This document shows, one piece after another, positions 1-10,577 of a stretch of DNA of 64,000 nucleotides. Where the stretch lies: NCBI GenBank assembly GCA_963693315.1, contig OY856186.1, positions 280,126,220 to 280,190,219 of the forward strand. Reading direction: 5' to 3'. The first letter of the stretch is position 1. The number at the start of each line of letters is the position of its first letter. Below the pieces are notes generated by a model. That model worked only from the letters and a program-made list of their open reading frames with translations, did no database searches and had not been told where the DNA came from. The DNA comes from Diogma glabrata (Eukaryota; Arthropoda; Insecta; Diptera; Cylindrotomidae). Position numbers and translations under genes: made by a program.

Positions 1-1057
1 ACAATGCTTTGAAGATCTAATTCACCTGGTATTCTTGTTATAGTTTTGAAGTTTCAAACTGAGGTATGTAATATTTTTTCTGTCATTCTCCTGTACAACG
101 TTCGTTTATGTTATATATAAAACATTTTCTAAAAATAATACCTGTTATTTTGTGCAATTAAGTGATGAGAACAACTAGTAAACACTCTCAATCCAAAATT
201 TGGCTCTAGGTCTGTGTATAGCAGGTCTTAATTAAGGAAAATATCACACTCCTGGCAGGCTGAAACATCACTCTCCTGGCATTTTCTGGCCAAGAGAGTG
301 ACTTTTAACAACCAGGAGGGTGACATTTGTCAAACTCTGGCAATAAATTTATTAGATTAGAATGCTTTTCTGATCAAATTACTCGACTTATTAATTATTC
401 TAATACCCAGGTTACCAAATACCCAGGTTAGGTACTGTGTTCCCAGTAAATGGTGATGATTTTTCATGTAGTGTTCATGTAGTTTCAATGACAATTTTTA
501 AATATTATTTTATTCTTGTCTAATGTAAAATATCAATTTTGTTTTGTCAAGCAATAAACATATTTTTTGTTTATACTTCAGTTAATGTTTTTTCTTTTCT
601 TGTTAAATTTTCTATAGCCCTTGATGTAACTGATTTTGTCACTCTCCTGGCACCACCTGTCACTCTCTGTGCCCGAAATGTTAACCCCTTAGTTTCAGAT
701 ACTTAGCATGATTAAAGTGATTGTTTGATGTTTCCTTTGTTTTTCCCATTAAGTTTCTCATAAAGAGTGAGTGTGAATTTTTTAGATTTTTATTTATTTT
801 TTTAAAGAATTTGTGGTTTGAAAATGTTAGGTTTTTGGAGAATCACCCATGCGCACCTTGTGCACAGAGTTCAACTTTTTTTATTTAAACTAATCTGATA
901 CATACATCTAATTCTACGTGTACACAAAACTGTCTGATCCTGAAATCTACCTATTTCTATCGGATATCAGATTTCTATCGAATATCATGGACTTTTTTAT
1001 TTTCTGTTTATTTTGGTATGTTTTAAATGAAGTTTTATGATCAATAAAGAAACACTT
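1..1057. other. AT-rich intergenic stretch with an iterated CTCTCCTGG motif
   Basis: No gene is visible. Between about 240 and 670 the words TCACTCTCCTGGCA, TCACACTCCTGGCAG and their reverse complements (CCAAGAGAGTGAC, CCAGGAGGGTGAC) recur five or six times in both orientations. This suggests the eroded end of a palindromic repeat. The same CACTCTCCTGG word occurs once more near 27640, inside the long-TIR element. Confidence 0.4.
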
Positions 1058-1700
1058 CTTTTTTTTTTTTTTTTTTTTTTTAATAAAATGTGATGTGTAG
1101 TAGGGATTACAATATTTGTCACAACAACACATAAAAACCTTTTAAGAAAAAGGTCCCACAACAACATGCGTTCTAAGGATGTTAATGGACGCAAATCTGT
1201 TTTTTTGGCTTTTTTTTAATATTTTTTTGTTAAGTAATGGATAACTAAACCATAAATCCTATCACATATAAAATATGACATAGGCCAATATTTCGTGATA
1301 GGATAGGGAAAATAAAAATAAAATAAGAGATAAAAAGCAAATTTGTTTTACAAATTTGCAGGAACAAAACTAAAATTGGTTTGCCAATAATCCAGCCAAT
1401 GGCATAATCCCTGATTATGGGACGCAGTATATTTTTCAATGATTAAAGCTCAGATATGTAGTTATATGAAGGCTTGTTTCATCGAGCAAGCTACAGCGTT
1501 CCAGCATCAAGGAATATTCATTAGCTAAGATTGAGAGTGCTACCGTTGACTGAATACAGTTCATCCGCCAGCACCCCTAAGATATCACCTTGGCTAGTGA
1601 TATCTCACTGCTATTGCCAGTGGTATGTGATATCTCACGTTAACTCATATGCCAATAGCAGGGACTGGAGTACGCGGGGTTGTCACACCCGTGGATCAAA
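1058..1700 (-). mobile_element. Internally deleted derivative of LINE family A
   Basis: Read on the minus strand, 1700 down to about 1210 matches the 5' UTR of the LINE at 10578-11075. Shared landmarks are GCGTACTCCAGTCCCTGC, GATATCACATACCACTGGCA and ATATTGGC.TATGTCATATTTT. From about 1205 down to 1082 it matches only the last 130 bases of that LINE (TTAGAACGC, GTTGTTGTGGGACC, ATGTGTTGTTGTGACA) and ends in a poly(A) tract, seen as T on + at 1060-1081. The whole coding region is missing. The copy therefore joins a 5' end to a 3' end and is non-autonomous, either a deletion product or a LINE-derived SINE-like element. Confidence 0.75.
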
Positions 1701-2205
1701 AAAGATTTATATTACAAACATATTTTTGATTTAATTTTTTTCCTGTCGGTTAACCGGTTATTTTGAAAATTTACTATTTCATAACCGGACTCGATACCTA
1801 AAAAGTCGAATAATTACCTTCTCTAGTTAAGATACCACTTAATGTTTTTATAATTAGAACTGCGCGTAATCTATAACATTGGTTAGTCATTAATTTAAGT
1901 ATTTGATGGATATTATAGCTTACTATATATTCAGAACGTTTTGTTGCCAGAGCTATGGTGAAGTTTGCCTATGCATCAGCGTCGCAATATTTTTATCTAT
2001 TTTAATCAAGATAAATCTTTCATTTTAAATATTATTCGAAAATTAATTGATATTTTTTGAATGTTTAGTATGAACTTGATCGTGAAACTCTTACAGATTA
2101 ATAATAAACACGTTTATTAATTAAATTCACTCGCTGATGCTAATGTTTTAGCCTTTAACACTCGCAACACATTATTTCAATGGATATTTGCTCGTTGGCA
2201 AAACG

Positions 2206-2252
2206 TTGCTGTACAAGTTGTACAAGTTGTACGAGCTGTATACGAGTTGTGC
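2206..2252 (+). repeat. Short tandem repeat, unit TACAAGTTG
   Basis: About five degenerate copies of a 9-bp unit (TACAAGTTG, TACGAGCTG, TATACGAGTTG) follow one another. The surrounding 1701-2980 is AT-rich, with no gene that I can support. Confidence 0.6.
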
Positions 2253-2539
2253 ACTATACTATTTTTTTTCTATTTTGATCGGAAACTTTAATGTGAATTC
2301 GAATTAAGTACATATACTTACATTCCGGTTCTATAAATCGGCAACACTCGTTTGCGCTGCTGCTTTAAACATTCAGATTCGTGATGTAAGGATTATTATT
2401 CTGCCCTCATAGTACTATATTGTACAAAATACATAACCAAAAATATAAAAACGGTTTTAAAAATTATCTATAGAAGCTCAAAAACCCTTTCATTGTGATC
2501 CGTTATTCTGATAAAACGTTTCAATTATCAAATAAAACT

Positions 2540-2712
2540 ATTATAAGTATTACCTTAAGCATTAGTAAATGCTAATAAGTATTACCTTAAAAATTTTCCA
2601 GTTTATACTTTTAAGTAAAAGGTTTCTATTATTCACAGAAACGTGAGTAAATACTTATACTTAAAAGTATTACCTTATACTTAAAAGGTAATACTTTTAA
2701 GTAAATACTTAT
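2540..2712. repeat. Palindromic AT-rich cluster with a 19-bp perfect inverted repeat
   Basis: Arms 2658-2676 and 2685-2703 are perfectly complementary around an 8-base loop. The word AAGTATTACCTTA in the arm also occurs at about 2546 and 2577. This is probably a small foldback element, about 430 bp upstream of the MMS22L start codon. Confidence 0.6.
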
Positions 2713-3138
2713 TTTTATTCACTTCACCCCTTATTTGTTGACATTAAACGAATTGATTGAAACATTTGTGGAAAATAAACGCGCCAAAAATTAATGATTA
2801 ATCAAATTTAATTAGAAACATATTTAAAACTTACAACTATTTATCTGATGATGATATTTTACAAAAAATTATCACTTTTATTTTATTAAAACTTAAGGAA
2901 ATTTATCAAAAAAAACTTAAATACCGCTACCAAATCTTTACTTGCTTGTTTGAGTTCTGTCAGATGCGTTCGGTTATAGTGCTTGTGCGTCGCTTTGTTA
3001 TACCTACCATTTCTTTTACTCAAAACACATTTTATGAACTGTCATCAATTGCTACCAATTTTAATTCAAATTTTTAAAATTGCATTCATTTTTATCAAAA
3101 TAGCGGTCATATTTGACAGACAAAGTATAATCGCGAAA

Positions 3139-6100
3139 ATGGATTTCAATTTTGATATAGATAATGACCAATATTTAGAAAATAGTTTCATCGAAGAACA
3201 TATTGAAGAGATAAAAGTAAATGATTTTATTCAACCACATTTCAATTGTAGTGAATATAATACGGATGGTTTTCATAAAAAAAGTTTTATACGATGTGAT
3301 GATATTAATCGATTTTTAATATCGCAAAACAATATATTAAATGTTGTTTTTAATCAAGATATTCATTTGGATTTATTATGCGATTCTGGATTTACGAAAA
3401 GATCTTTTCAAAAAGCGAGGTAAAGTTTAGTTGAAATTTGACAGTTTGGTATTGTTTTGACAGTTGGTTTTTTTTTCAGTCAAATTGCCAGAATTTTGAA
3501 AGTTTCTGCCAATAACGAATATGATTCCGTTGATAAAACCGAAGCTGAAAACTTGCGAATGAAAATCAGTAATTTTTTGCATACAATTCGTAAATTAGAT
3601 CCACAACGATACCACGTCGCAGAAATGCGTAGTTATATATGGAAATTGGTTCTATCCCATGGAACATTTGGTTTTATCACGGATCCATATGTTAATCTAA
3701 ATGAGAAAGAGTTTCAATATATTCACGGTCAATTGGATTGGAGTTGGTTATGTCTAACAACTCTTCTAAAATTTGAAATCGTTAACAATAATCTAACAAT
3801 GGAAGGAACACAATTTGAAAAATTACTTAAAATTGTTATTTATGATTTAATTACGAAATCGATGGATAAATTCAATGCAACCAATATCAATGATTTGATC
3901 AACAATAAGCCGTTCGTTTGTGCTTGTTTTAAAGAGTATTGGTTACTTTTACAGTTGATTCTTGAAAAATATAATCTGTCGTTTTGGTCGTATTTCAATA
4001 ATACATTAAAATTAATTCAGAATCCGGAAAATATAAATCAACAATTGAACGAAATGGGATTGATGAGGAATAAAAAAACTCCAGATATTAAAAATTACGA
4101 TCATTTTGTGATATGGATGTTGGAGGAGTTGTCGGATGTGCAAGGGTATAATGAAAATGGATGTTACGTTGGCGACATAAGTTATCGCGTATGTTCTTGT
4201 TGGTATATAAATTATTTTTATTGTTTAAATTATTACTATTTTTTTCACTAGATTATTGAAAATTACGAATACTTAGAGGATTCGCTGAATACGTTTTTGA
4301 ATTCAAATCCAAGTGAAGAAGATTTGAGAGTGTACATCATGATTTTGAAAAACATAACTTCATTATGGCCACCACGAACGGAAATTATAATGACCTTGTG
4401 GAATTATTTTCATAAAATTTTAAATTCTTCGTTTTTCATTCGGGGAGCGTCATTCACTACAATGACTGTGCCCAGGTGAGTGTAATTTTGTTGAATTATT
4501 TTGAGAAATTATGGTGTAAGTTAACCATCAAAACTGTGTTTATACGATAAACACAGTTGACTTCAGGACAATTAGTTTGACATAATCTGAGAAGTAACTC
4601 TGGCTTAGCTCTACATTAGCGCAATCTCCAAAAACAAACTTATATTACTTAGTCTTTAGTCGCTCTTTCCTGCGGTTTTCGGAACAAAATTGTTGGAATA
4701 TAATTAATTAATTTGTTCTTGGAGATTGAAGCAGGGCTTCGAAAATTTCATCTAAAACAACGGAAAACAACTCTTCGAAACGCTTTTGAGGCAGGTGAAA
4801 TAGTTACAAGGAAGAGAAAGAAGAATGAATGTGGCATATCTTCGGCGAAGAGGACCAATATAAACACATCTTCCTTGATTTCTAACTTTGCTTAAATATT
4901 ATAGAAAAAACTGCAGCTACAAGTGATGTCTTTTTACCAATATCTCCGTAGACAAAAGAACTGATATACGTTTAGTGCAACCAGCAAATACTCAATAAAT
5001 CGAAACCAACTAATCCTCTTGATCTGCAACTAAACTTGTTTTTCTCTTTACAGTAACAATCCACAAACATTTGTTGACCAACTAAAAACTAATATTAATA
5101 AAAAACTTAATTTAACTCAAACAAGTTTCACCATGTTCATCAGCACTTGTCATTCTGTTATTCAAAAATTTAAAAATCTTAGGCAAACAAATCAAATAAA
5201 TAAAATTTTAGGTCGAATATATTCCAAATTACCTCATACAAAATTAGTCGCCTTAAATGAAACCGGAATTACCAATATCGGTTCATTACTTCTAACCTTA
5301 GCCCTATCCACTGATATCAAAGAAACTGGCCAAAAAATTAGTGAAATAATACTACAAATTCCGTTTGAGAAATTGAACGAATGTCGTGCTATAGCATTGA
5401 CAAAAATTCATTTTTCACTTTTATTAATGTTTATCGAAAATAATATTAACATTGAAAATTATGTATTTAAATTTTTGACCCAATTAAATAATTTAATTAA
5501 AAATGAACCGGGTGAAAGTAAAATCGCTTATTCGGTTATGAAAATAATTATTCAAACTTTTGATTTGATATATCTTGAGAAGGTTAATTACGACCTTGGA
5601 GAACATTTATTGATTGGTAAGACTGTAAATTAAAGGCTTATTCTTGTATAAGATAAAAATGACATTTTTTTCTGTCAGATTCATGGATAACAAAATATCT
5701 GGAACTATCGTCAAACTCTGAGTTGGATCGTTTTTGTGAAATTATAAACAAAATTTTATTAAACCTTCATAATGATAATGAAAATACGTCAAAGATACGA
5801 AATTCAATATATCAACATATTCTACCATTTGTTAAAATGAAATTTCACCAGATAAATTATTCTAAAAATGTGACGAACTTCACATCAAATTTATGCATTT
5901 TAACAACCGACAAAGATAGTTTACCAACATTTTTCGATTTGTTTAATTATTTTAATGAGCTTAATTATTCAGATATACAAATAATATTTAAATTTTGGAT
6001 TAACATAATTGAATCGAATAAGATTATTTTGATTAATTCAACGGTTATAATAAAAAATTGGATTAAATGTTGTTTGTTGAGTGAAGTTGGTGATGATATT

Positions 6101-8080
6101 CAAAAATTTACAAAATACGTTATAAAACTTGATGATTTTCAAAGTTTATGCAGTTTTGAGGATGGGAATTATGAAAAGATGTTAGAGATAAAGTATCCGT
6201 TACACATGTTTTTTGAAGGAATGGAAAATCGTTATAAAAATTTATCAGAGTTTAAAGAAAAATGTTTGGTAACGGAAAAGTTGTATAATCTTTTGAATGA
6301 TTTTGAAAAATGGACACAAAACTTTGCAACTAAAACGAGAGAGTTTGTATTGAAAATGTATAAGACAATAGCAAAAATAATATTTCATTGTTCACCGATC
6401 GTTTATAGTCGAATTAAGGCAAATTGTTTTTTCAATATTGCGATTTCAGTTTATATATTACCAACAACATTGCTGATTGGAAAAACGCCGGAGCCGGTAA
6501 TCATACAATCAATGCATTTAGTTTATCCGTTATTGGTTGAAGGATTTGCAAAATTAGATTATACTAATGATGCGCAATTGAAGAAAAATTTGACTGATTT
6601 AATAGTCAAATGGACTCCATACTTCCGGATGGTGGTGAGTGAAAACATTTTAGATTTAGTTTTATATTCCACAAATGTTTAACCTAATTAACAAATAAAA
6701 GTAATGTGATGCAAAAAACCTAAATAATTAAACAGCCAACTAAAATTCATCCGTTTCGTAATCATCACTATCAGTCTCGACGGATATCGTTTCCCAGGAT
6801 GTATCATCTTCGGGATCATCAGGATCACTTCCTACATCTACTATCATAAATGGAGGTGGTTCCTGTTCGATACAAATAAAATAAAAAATGTTGGTTACTA
6901 CTTTCAAAACCGCAAATATCTTACCTGTACCATTATTCTTTCGGTTTGAACATTTATTTCAATTTGCATTCTATAATCCATAGCCATAAAAGCAGCTGTT
7001 ACAAGCATTGGTAATGTTATTCGACAATTCCATGCTAACTTTGTTAAAAATAAAAATGTTTCCGTGAATGTTGATGTCATAATTTGTTTTCGATTATTTT
7101 TTTATCTTGTTTACTGTGTAATAAAAAAAAGTAATTGAAATATTATTGTTAAATGAGGAATTCAAATTTTAATACCAGTTGTTTTGATTATTATCATCGA
7201 TAAAGCTTAATATTTTATATTTTTCAAGACATTATGAATTTGTTTTGAAGAAATCAGAAACTTCGAGTAAATTTGACGTTTTGTTATACTTATCGAATGA
7301 AGTTGGTTCAAGTTGATAACAACCATTTTGTATTTTGAACATTTTTCGTTATTTTAAATTATTTATTAAATTACTTAATTATTAATTAAATTAGTTAATT
7401 ATTTATTAAATTAGTTATTTTTCTATTTTTAGTCTAACAATCCAGAAATTATAGCAAAACCATTTATTTATATAACAAATGGTTGTAATGAACATATTAT
7501 TGAATTTATTTATGGAAAATTAATGTCCAATTTTATAAAATTGGAAGGACGACAATCACATCCTCTATCATGCTTTATAATAACGATAATTATAGAAATT
7601 TATAAAACTTTGAAAGGAAATGTAGAAAAATTAAAACTACATCTTAAATTAACATCGACTGAATTAATGGAACATGCCCTTAAATCGGATGATATCGTTC
7701 CGAGTAAAAAATTAATTTATGATTATTTTGAAATGATTTTCAAAGTTTTGTTGCTTGAAAGTGATAAAGATGAAATAAAACAAATTATGTTAAATACATT
7801 AATGTTAATTACGAAAAATAATTTATCGTTTTATACCGGTTATTATTTTAGGTATTTAAATATTTTTTATAACAATCTCCATTTTATATTGACCGACCTT
7901 TTATTTATTTTTAGTTTTCTAACCAAACTATCAAAATTTAATCCAGTTATAATAAAGGAATTATTGAAATTTATACGAAGTGAAATAATAGCTTTGGAAG
8001 GAATAAGAGGAGGACAAACTGATCATCATTTAAGAGGATTGTTGCATACCTTGGAAAAATCTGTTGCACTTATAAATTAA
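3139..8080 (+). CDS. MMS22L: MMS22L-like DNA repair protein, seven exons, 1105 aa
   Basis: Proposed exons are 3139-3419, 3480-4188, 4252-4475, 5054-5616, 5679-6634, 7433-7851 and 7915-8080. Every intron is GT-AG, the phases agree, and the sum is 3318 nt (1105 aa plus stop; the human protein is about 1240 aa). Residues 388-393 (NSSFFI, after LWNYFHKIL) and 457-463 (LGRIYSK, followed by an L.ETG..N..SLLL stretch) match landmark segments of vertebrate MMS22L. The alpha-helical C-terminal region also aligns by eye. In the known family, MMS22L with TONSL loads RAD51 at stalled or broken replication forks. The start was chosen at 3139 (GCGAAAATGG context) because upstream in-frame sequence has no family resemblance. 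The fifth intron holds an antisense gene, and the gene ends tail-to-tail with DDX20. The 63-bp last intron is in frame without a stop. Confidence 0.85.
4532..4558. repeat. 11-bp hairpin in MMS22L intron 3
   Basis: AACTGTGTTTA (4532-4542) and its exact reverse complement (4548-4558) flank five bases. At 578 bp, intron 3 is long for this gene, where four other introns are 60-63 bp, so it probably contains a small inserted element. No coding signal was recognised in it. Confidence 0.5.
6694..6699 (+). terminator. Possible intronic polyadenylation signal of MMS22L
   Basis: AATAAA lies 12 bases after an in-frame stop (6680-6682) reached if exon 5 reads through its donor. Use of this site would give a truncated MMS22L of about 926 residues. 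No expression evidence is available. Confidence 0.25.
6740..7080 (-). CDS. Small two-exon gene nested antisense in MMS22L intron 5, 92 aa, unknown function
   Basis: Exon 1 is 7080-6925 (52 codons) and exon 2 is 6862-6740 (40 codons plus TAG). They are joined over a 62-bp intron with CAG/GTAAGA donor and AACAG/GAA acceptor in phase 0. The predicted protein has a short polar N terminus, a moderately hydrophobic segment at about residues 20-35 (ITLPMLVTAAFMAM) and a proline patch EPPPF. Its strongly acidic tail (DPDDPEDD, DSDDYETDEF) begins at about residue 60. It may be a small membrane-anchored or acidic-tail adaptor protein, which is inference only; I recognise no family. It lies wholly within the 798-bp fifth intron of MMS22L on the opposite strand. 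Support comes from the clean splice junction and the open frame across both exons. Expression is not shown. Confidence 0.55.
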
Positions 8081-8107
8081 ATAGATTTTAAATTAAATAT
8101 TTTCATT

Positions 8108-8113
8108 TTTATT
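8108..8113 (-). terminator. Polyadenylation signal of DDX20 next to its stop codon
   Basis: On the minus strand AATAAA begins four bases after the TAA stop (8118-8120). The cleavage site should fall within or just before the last exon of MMS22L, so the two convergent mRNAs would be complementary at their ends. Confidence 0.55.
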
Positions 8114-8117
8114 CACA

Positions 8118-9947
8118 TTAATGTTTAATGCTTCGACAGAAATCTACATAGTTCTGAATAGCATCTACTTGGACATGATATTGTTGTTGCCAAAATGAAT
8201 AGTTTGTGTTTTGAATTAGTTTTGCAGTTCCTATTTGATGTTTTATTTCCGATTGTCTATAGTAAACTCCAGCTTCGAGTTCAACATTATCTTCGCTGTC
8301 GGATGTTGTTGATTCATTTGCGGAGCGTTGAGAAGAGACATTTGACAAAGATTTTGATGAAGATGATGAATCAAAATTCTTATCATTTGAATCAAATTCG
8401 ATGAGATCAACTATTTTTGGTTCAACAAGACTATTTTCATTCTGCGCTTGACGATAGTCATCGAAGATGTTATCGATTTCTGCTTGATTTGAGATATTTC
8501 TTGTATGATCAGGATCAACTAAAAGTTTTGAAATTTCAAGCAATCGTAGATTTTCAGTTATTTGAGAATTTGGTGAATCCAATAAATCATTTGATTCATT
8601 TTTCCTATCATCAACGCCAAAAATTTCACCATATTTTAATTTTTCCTCATCGTAACAATTAAACTTCCATAAATCAACAATTTTATCTTTTGAACTTGGA
8701 AATTTTAAAATTGACATTTCTTCTCCTCCAATCGAGCCTAACAGTTTTTGAAATTTTAACATATCCAAACCGGTTTGAACAAATGTTATTGATAGTCCAA
8801 AGCTTCCGTAACGTCCCGCTCGACCAATTCGATGTAAATAAATCGGCGATGAATTTGGAACATCAAGATTTATTATTAAATTTATATTTTCTGCATCAAT
8901 TCCGCGTGACATTAGATCGGTTGTGATTAGAATACGAAATTTGAATTCTTTTAAATTTTTTAATATTTTAAGACGTTGTGTTTGTTCATGTGCGCCACTT
9001 ATCAAATGGCAAGGCCACTCATCGTTATTCAATAAATTACAATAGCTTTCGGCACGAGATTGAGAATTGGAGAACATTAAACATTGTTTAAACGAAACCA
9101 ACCGAAATATATTTTTTATTTCCACAATCTTCAATTTCATTTCTTTAAGATTATTTTCTTGCTGTGGAATTTCGTAAACAAATTGCTTGATTCCATGTAA
9201 AATTGGAATTTCACGTTTTGGTGTGACATCGATTGGATTCGTCATATAACTTCGTAAAATTGTTCGAAATTTTTTATCTAAAGTTGCACTGGCTGCTAGC
9301 ATTTGTTTACGATTTCGTAAGTACCGATTAATTTGATTTATCGACGCTAGATATGAAGTTTGTAAAAGCTGATCAACTTCATCGAATACTAAAATTTTTA
9401 TGTCATTTGTATTTATAATTTTATTTTCGATAAGTTGAAGTATTCGACCCGGGGTACCAACTATACAGGTACAATTTTGTGATTTTTTACGATCTTCAGC
9501 TATGTCTAACCCTCCAATAAAACATGATGCTTTGAAAGATGGAACATCACAGGCAATTGACGAAATTACATCAGCAATTTGAACGGCAATCTCTCGTGTT
9601 GGAGCTAATATTAACGATTGTGGTGATCGTAATTCTGAACAAAATGATTCAAGTATAACAATGGCGAAAACTAGTGTTTTTCCTGTGCCAGATTTCGCTT
9701 GAATTATTAGATCTAAAACAAAATTATATGGACTTAAAAAATCTGAATATCATTCAGTTTTAAAATTACCTAATCTGCTTTTTCCTAACGGAACAGCTCT
9801 CAGTTGAATGGGGGACGGTTTCTTAAAACCATTTTTATTTAAACCTTTAAGAATTTTGTCAGATATAAACATTTGCGAGAATGATAAATTATCGTCTACT
9901 TTTATATCAATAGTTCGTTCATTTCGATTTTCTGTATTATGCGCCAT
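8118..9947 (-). CDS. DDX20: DDX20/Gemin3-like DEAD-box RNA helicase, two exons, 590 aa
   Basis: Exons are 9947-9770 and 9712-8118, joined over a 57-bp GT-AG intron in phase 1. The visible helicase motifs, in order, are the Q motif (KPSPIQ, residues 43-48), Walker A AKSGTGKT (65-72), PTREIA (97-102), TPGR (146-149), motif II as DEVD instead of DEAD (170-173), SAT (201-203), TTDLMSRGID (about 323-332) and HRIGRAGR (353-360). The match is best to DDX20: PSPIQLRAVPLG at the start and LIINLDVP before motif VI. In the known family, Gemin3 is a core SMN-complex subunit that assembles Sm rings on snRNAs in the cytoplasm and Cajal bodies. The tail after about residue 410 is low-complexity and acidic or serine-rich, ending in an aromatic segment. 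The protein is shorter than the vertebrate one (about 820 aa). The start has a good context (AAATGGCG). Confidence 0.9.
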
Positions 9948-10577
9948 TTGCTTTTTTATAATAATTATAATTATATATATTAATTATTGAACGAATTTGA
10001 ATTGAATCAATAAAGTGAGGTTAGGTTTCTGTTATGATGGATATATTGACATTTAACAAATTATCAGAACCATACAAATTCTTATAAAAGTTTGTAGACT
10101 TAAGCACCATCTGAAAGCCAGCCCACGAAGTGTTGAGTTTCACAAAAAATAATGGTACCGTGTTTCTAATTGCACATTTCAATTTGCAAATTATTAGATA
10201 TCCACATACATAATTATTTTATTACAAATAAAATAGAAAAGGCTCCAGTTTCACACGTGCAAAATTACTTACACGCTCAAAAATTGCAGACCCGTTCAGA
10301 TTCAATTGCAGACCCCTTCAGATTCAAAACGATTAACTACGATAGAAATTCTATCATTGAAACCGAAAACTGAAAAATCCTATAGGTTACGATAGATTGC
10401 GGTGCGTTTTCTATCTGGCAGATAAAGTCTATGCGTTTAAAATGATTAAATCCGATAGAAACTGATTTAGCAAACTATATAAAACTATTCGTTTTCAATC
10501 GTTTTCTATCGATTTCTTTCGATTTTTTTTTATTTCCCGCAGGAGGGATCGATTTTGATCGATTATGATCAATGTTG
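9948..10577. other. Intergenic region upstream of DDX20
   Basis: No gene is visible. It contains an AT-rich block (9958-9987) just upstream of the DDX20 start, a 22-bp tandem duplication at 10284-10327, and several TTTCTATCG words at 10340-10530 similar to those near 950-990. Confidence 0.5.
10284..10327 (+). repeat. Two tandem copies of a 22-bp unit
   Basis: The unit TTGCAGACCC.TTCAGATTCAA occurs at 10284-10305 and 10306-10327, with one difference (G/C). Confidence 0.8.

Noticed and set aside
2983..3138. Upstream extension of the MMS22L first exon frame
   Set aside because: The frame stays open, but the translated residues are hydrophobic noise without an early ATG in good context. The ATG at 3139 has the better context and the family-like start.
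4713..4895. 60-codon open frame in MMS22L intron 3 (basic, KRKK-rich)
   Set aside because: It lies in an intron with clear splice signals on both sides, has no similarity I recognise, and is short for this AT content.
8195..8926. Several + strand open frames over DDX20
   Set aside because: They are antisense shadows of the DDX20 coding region.
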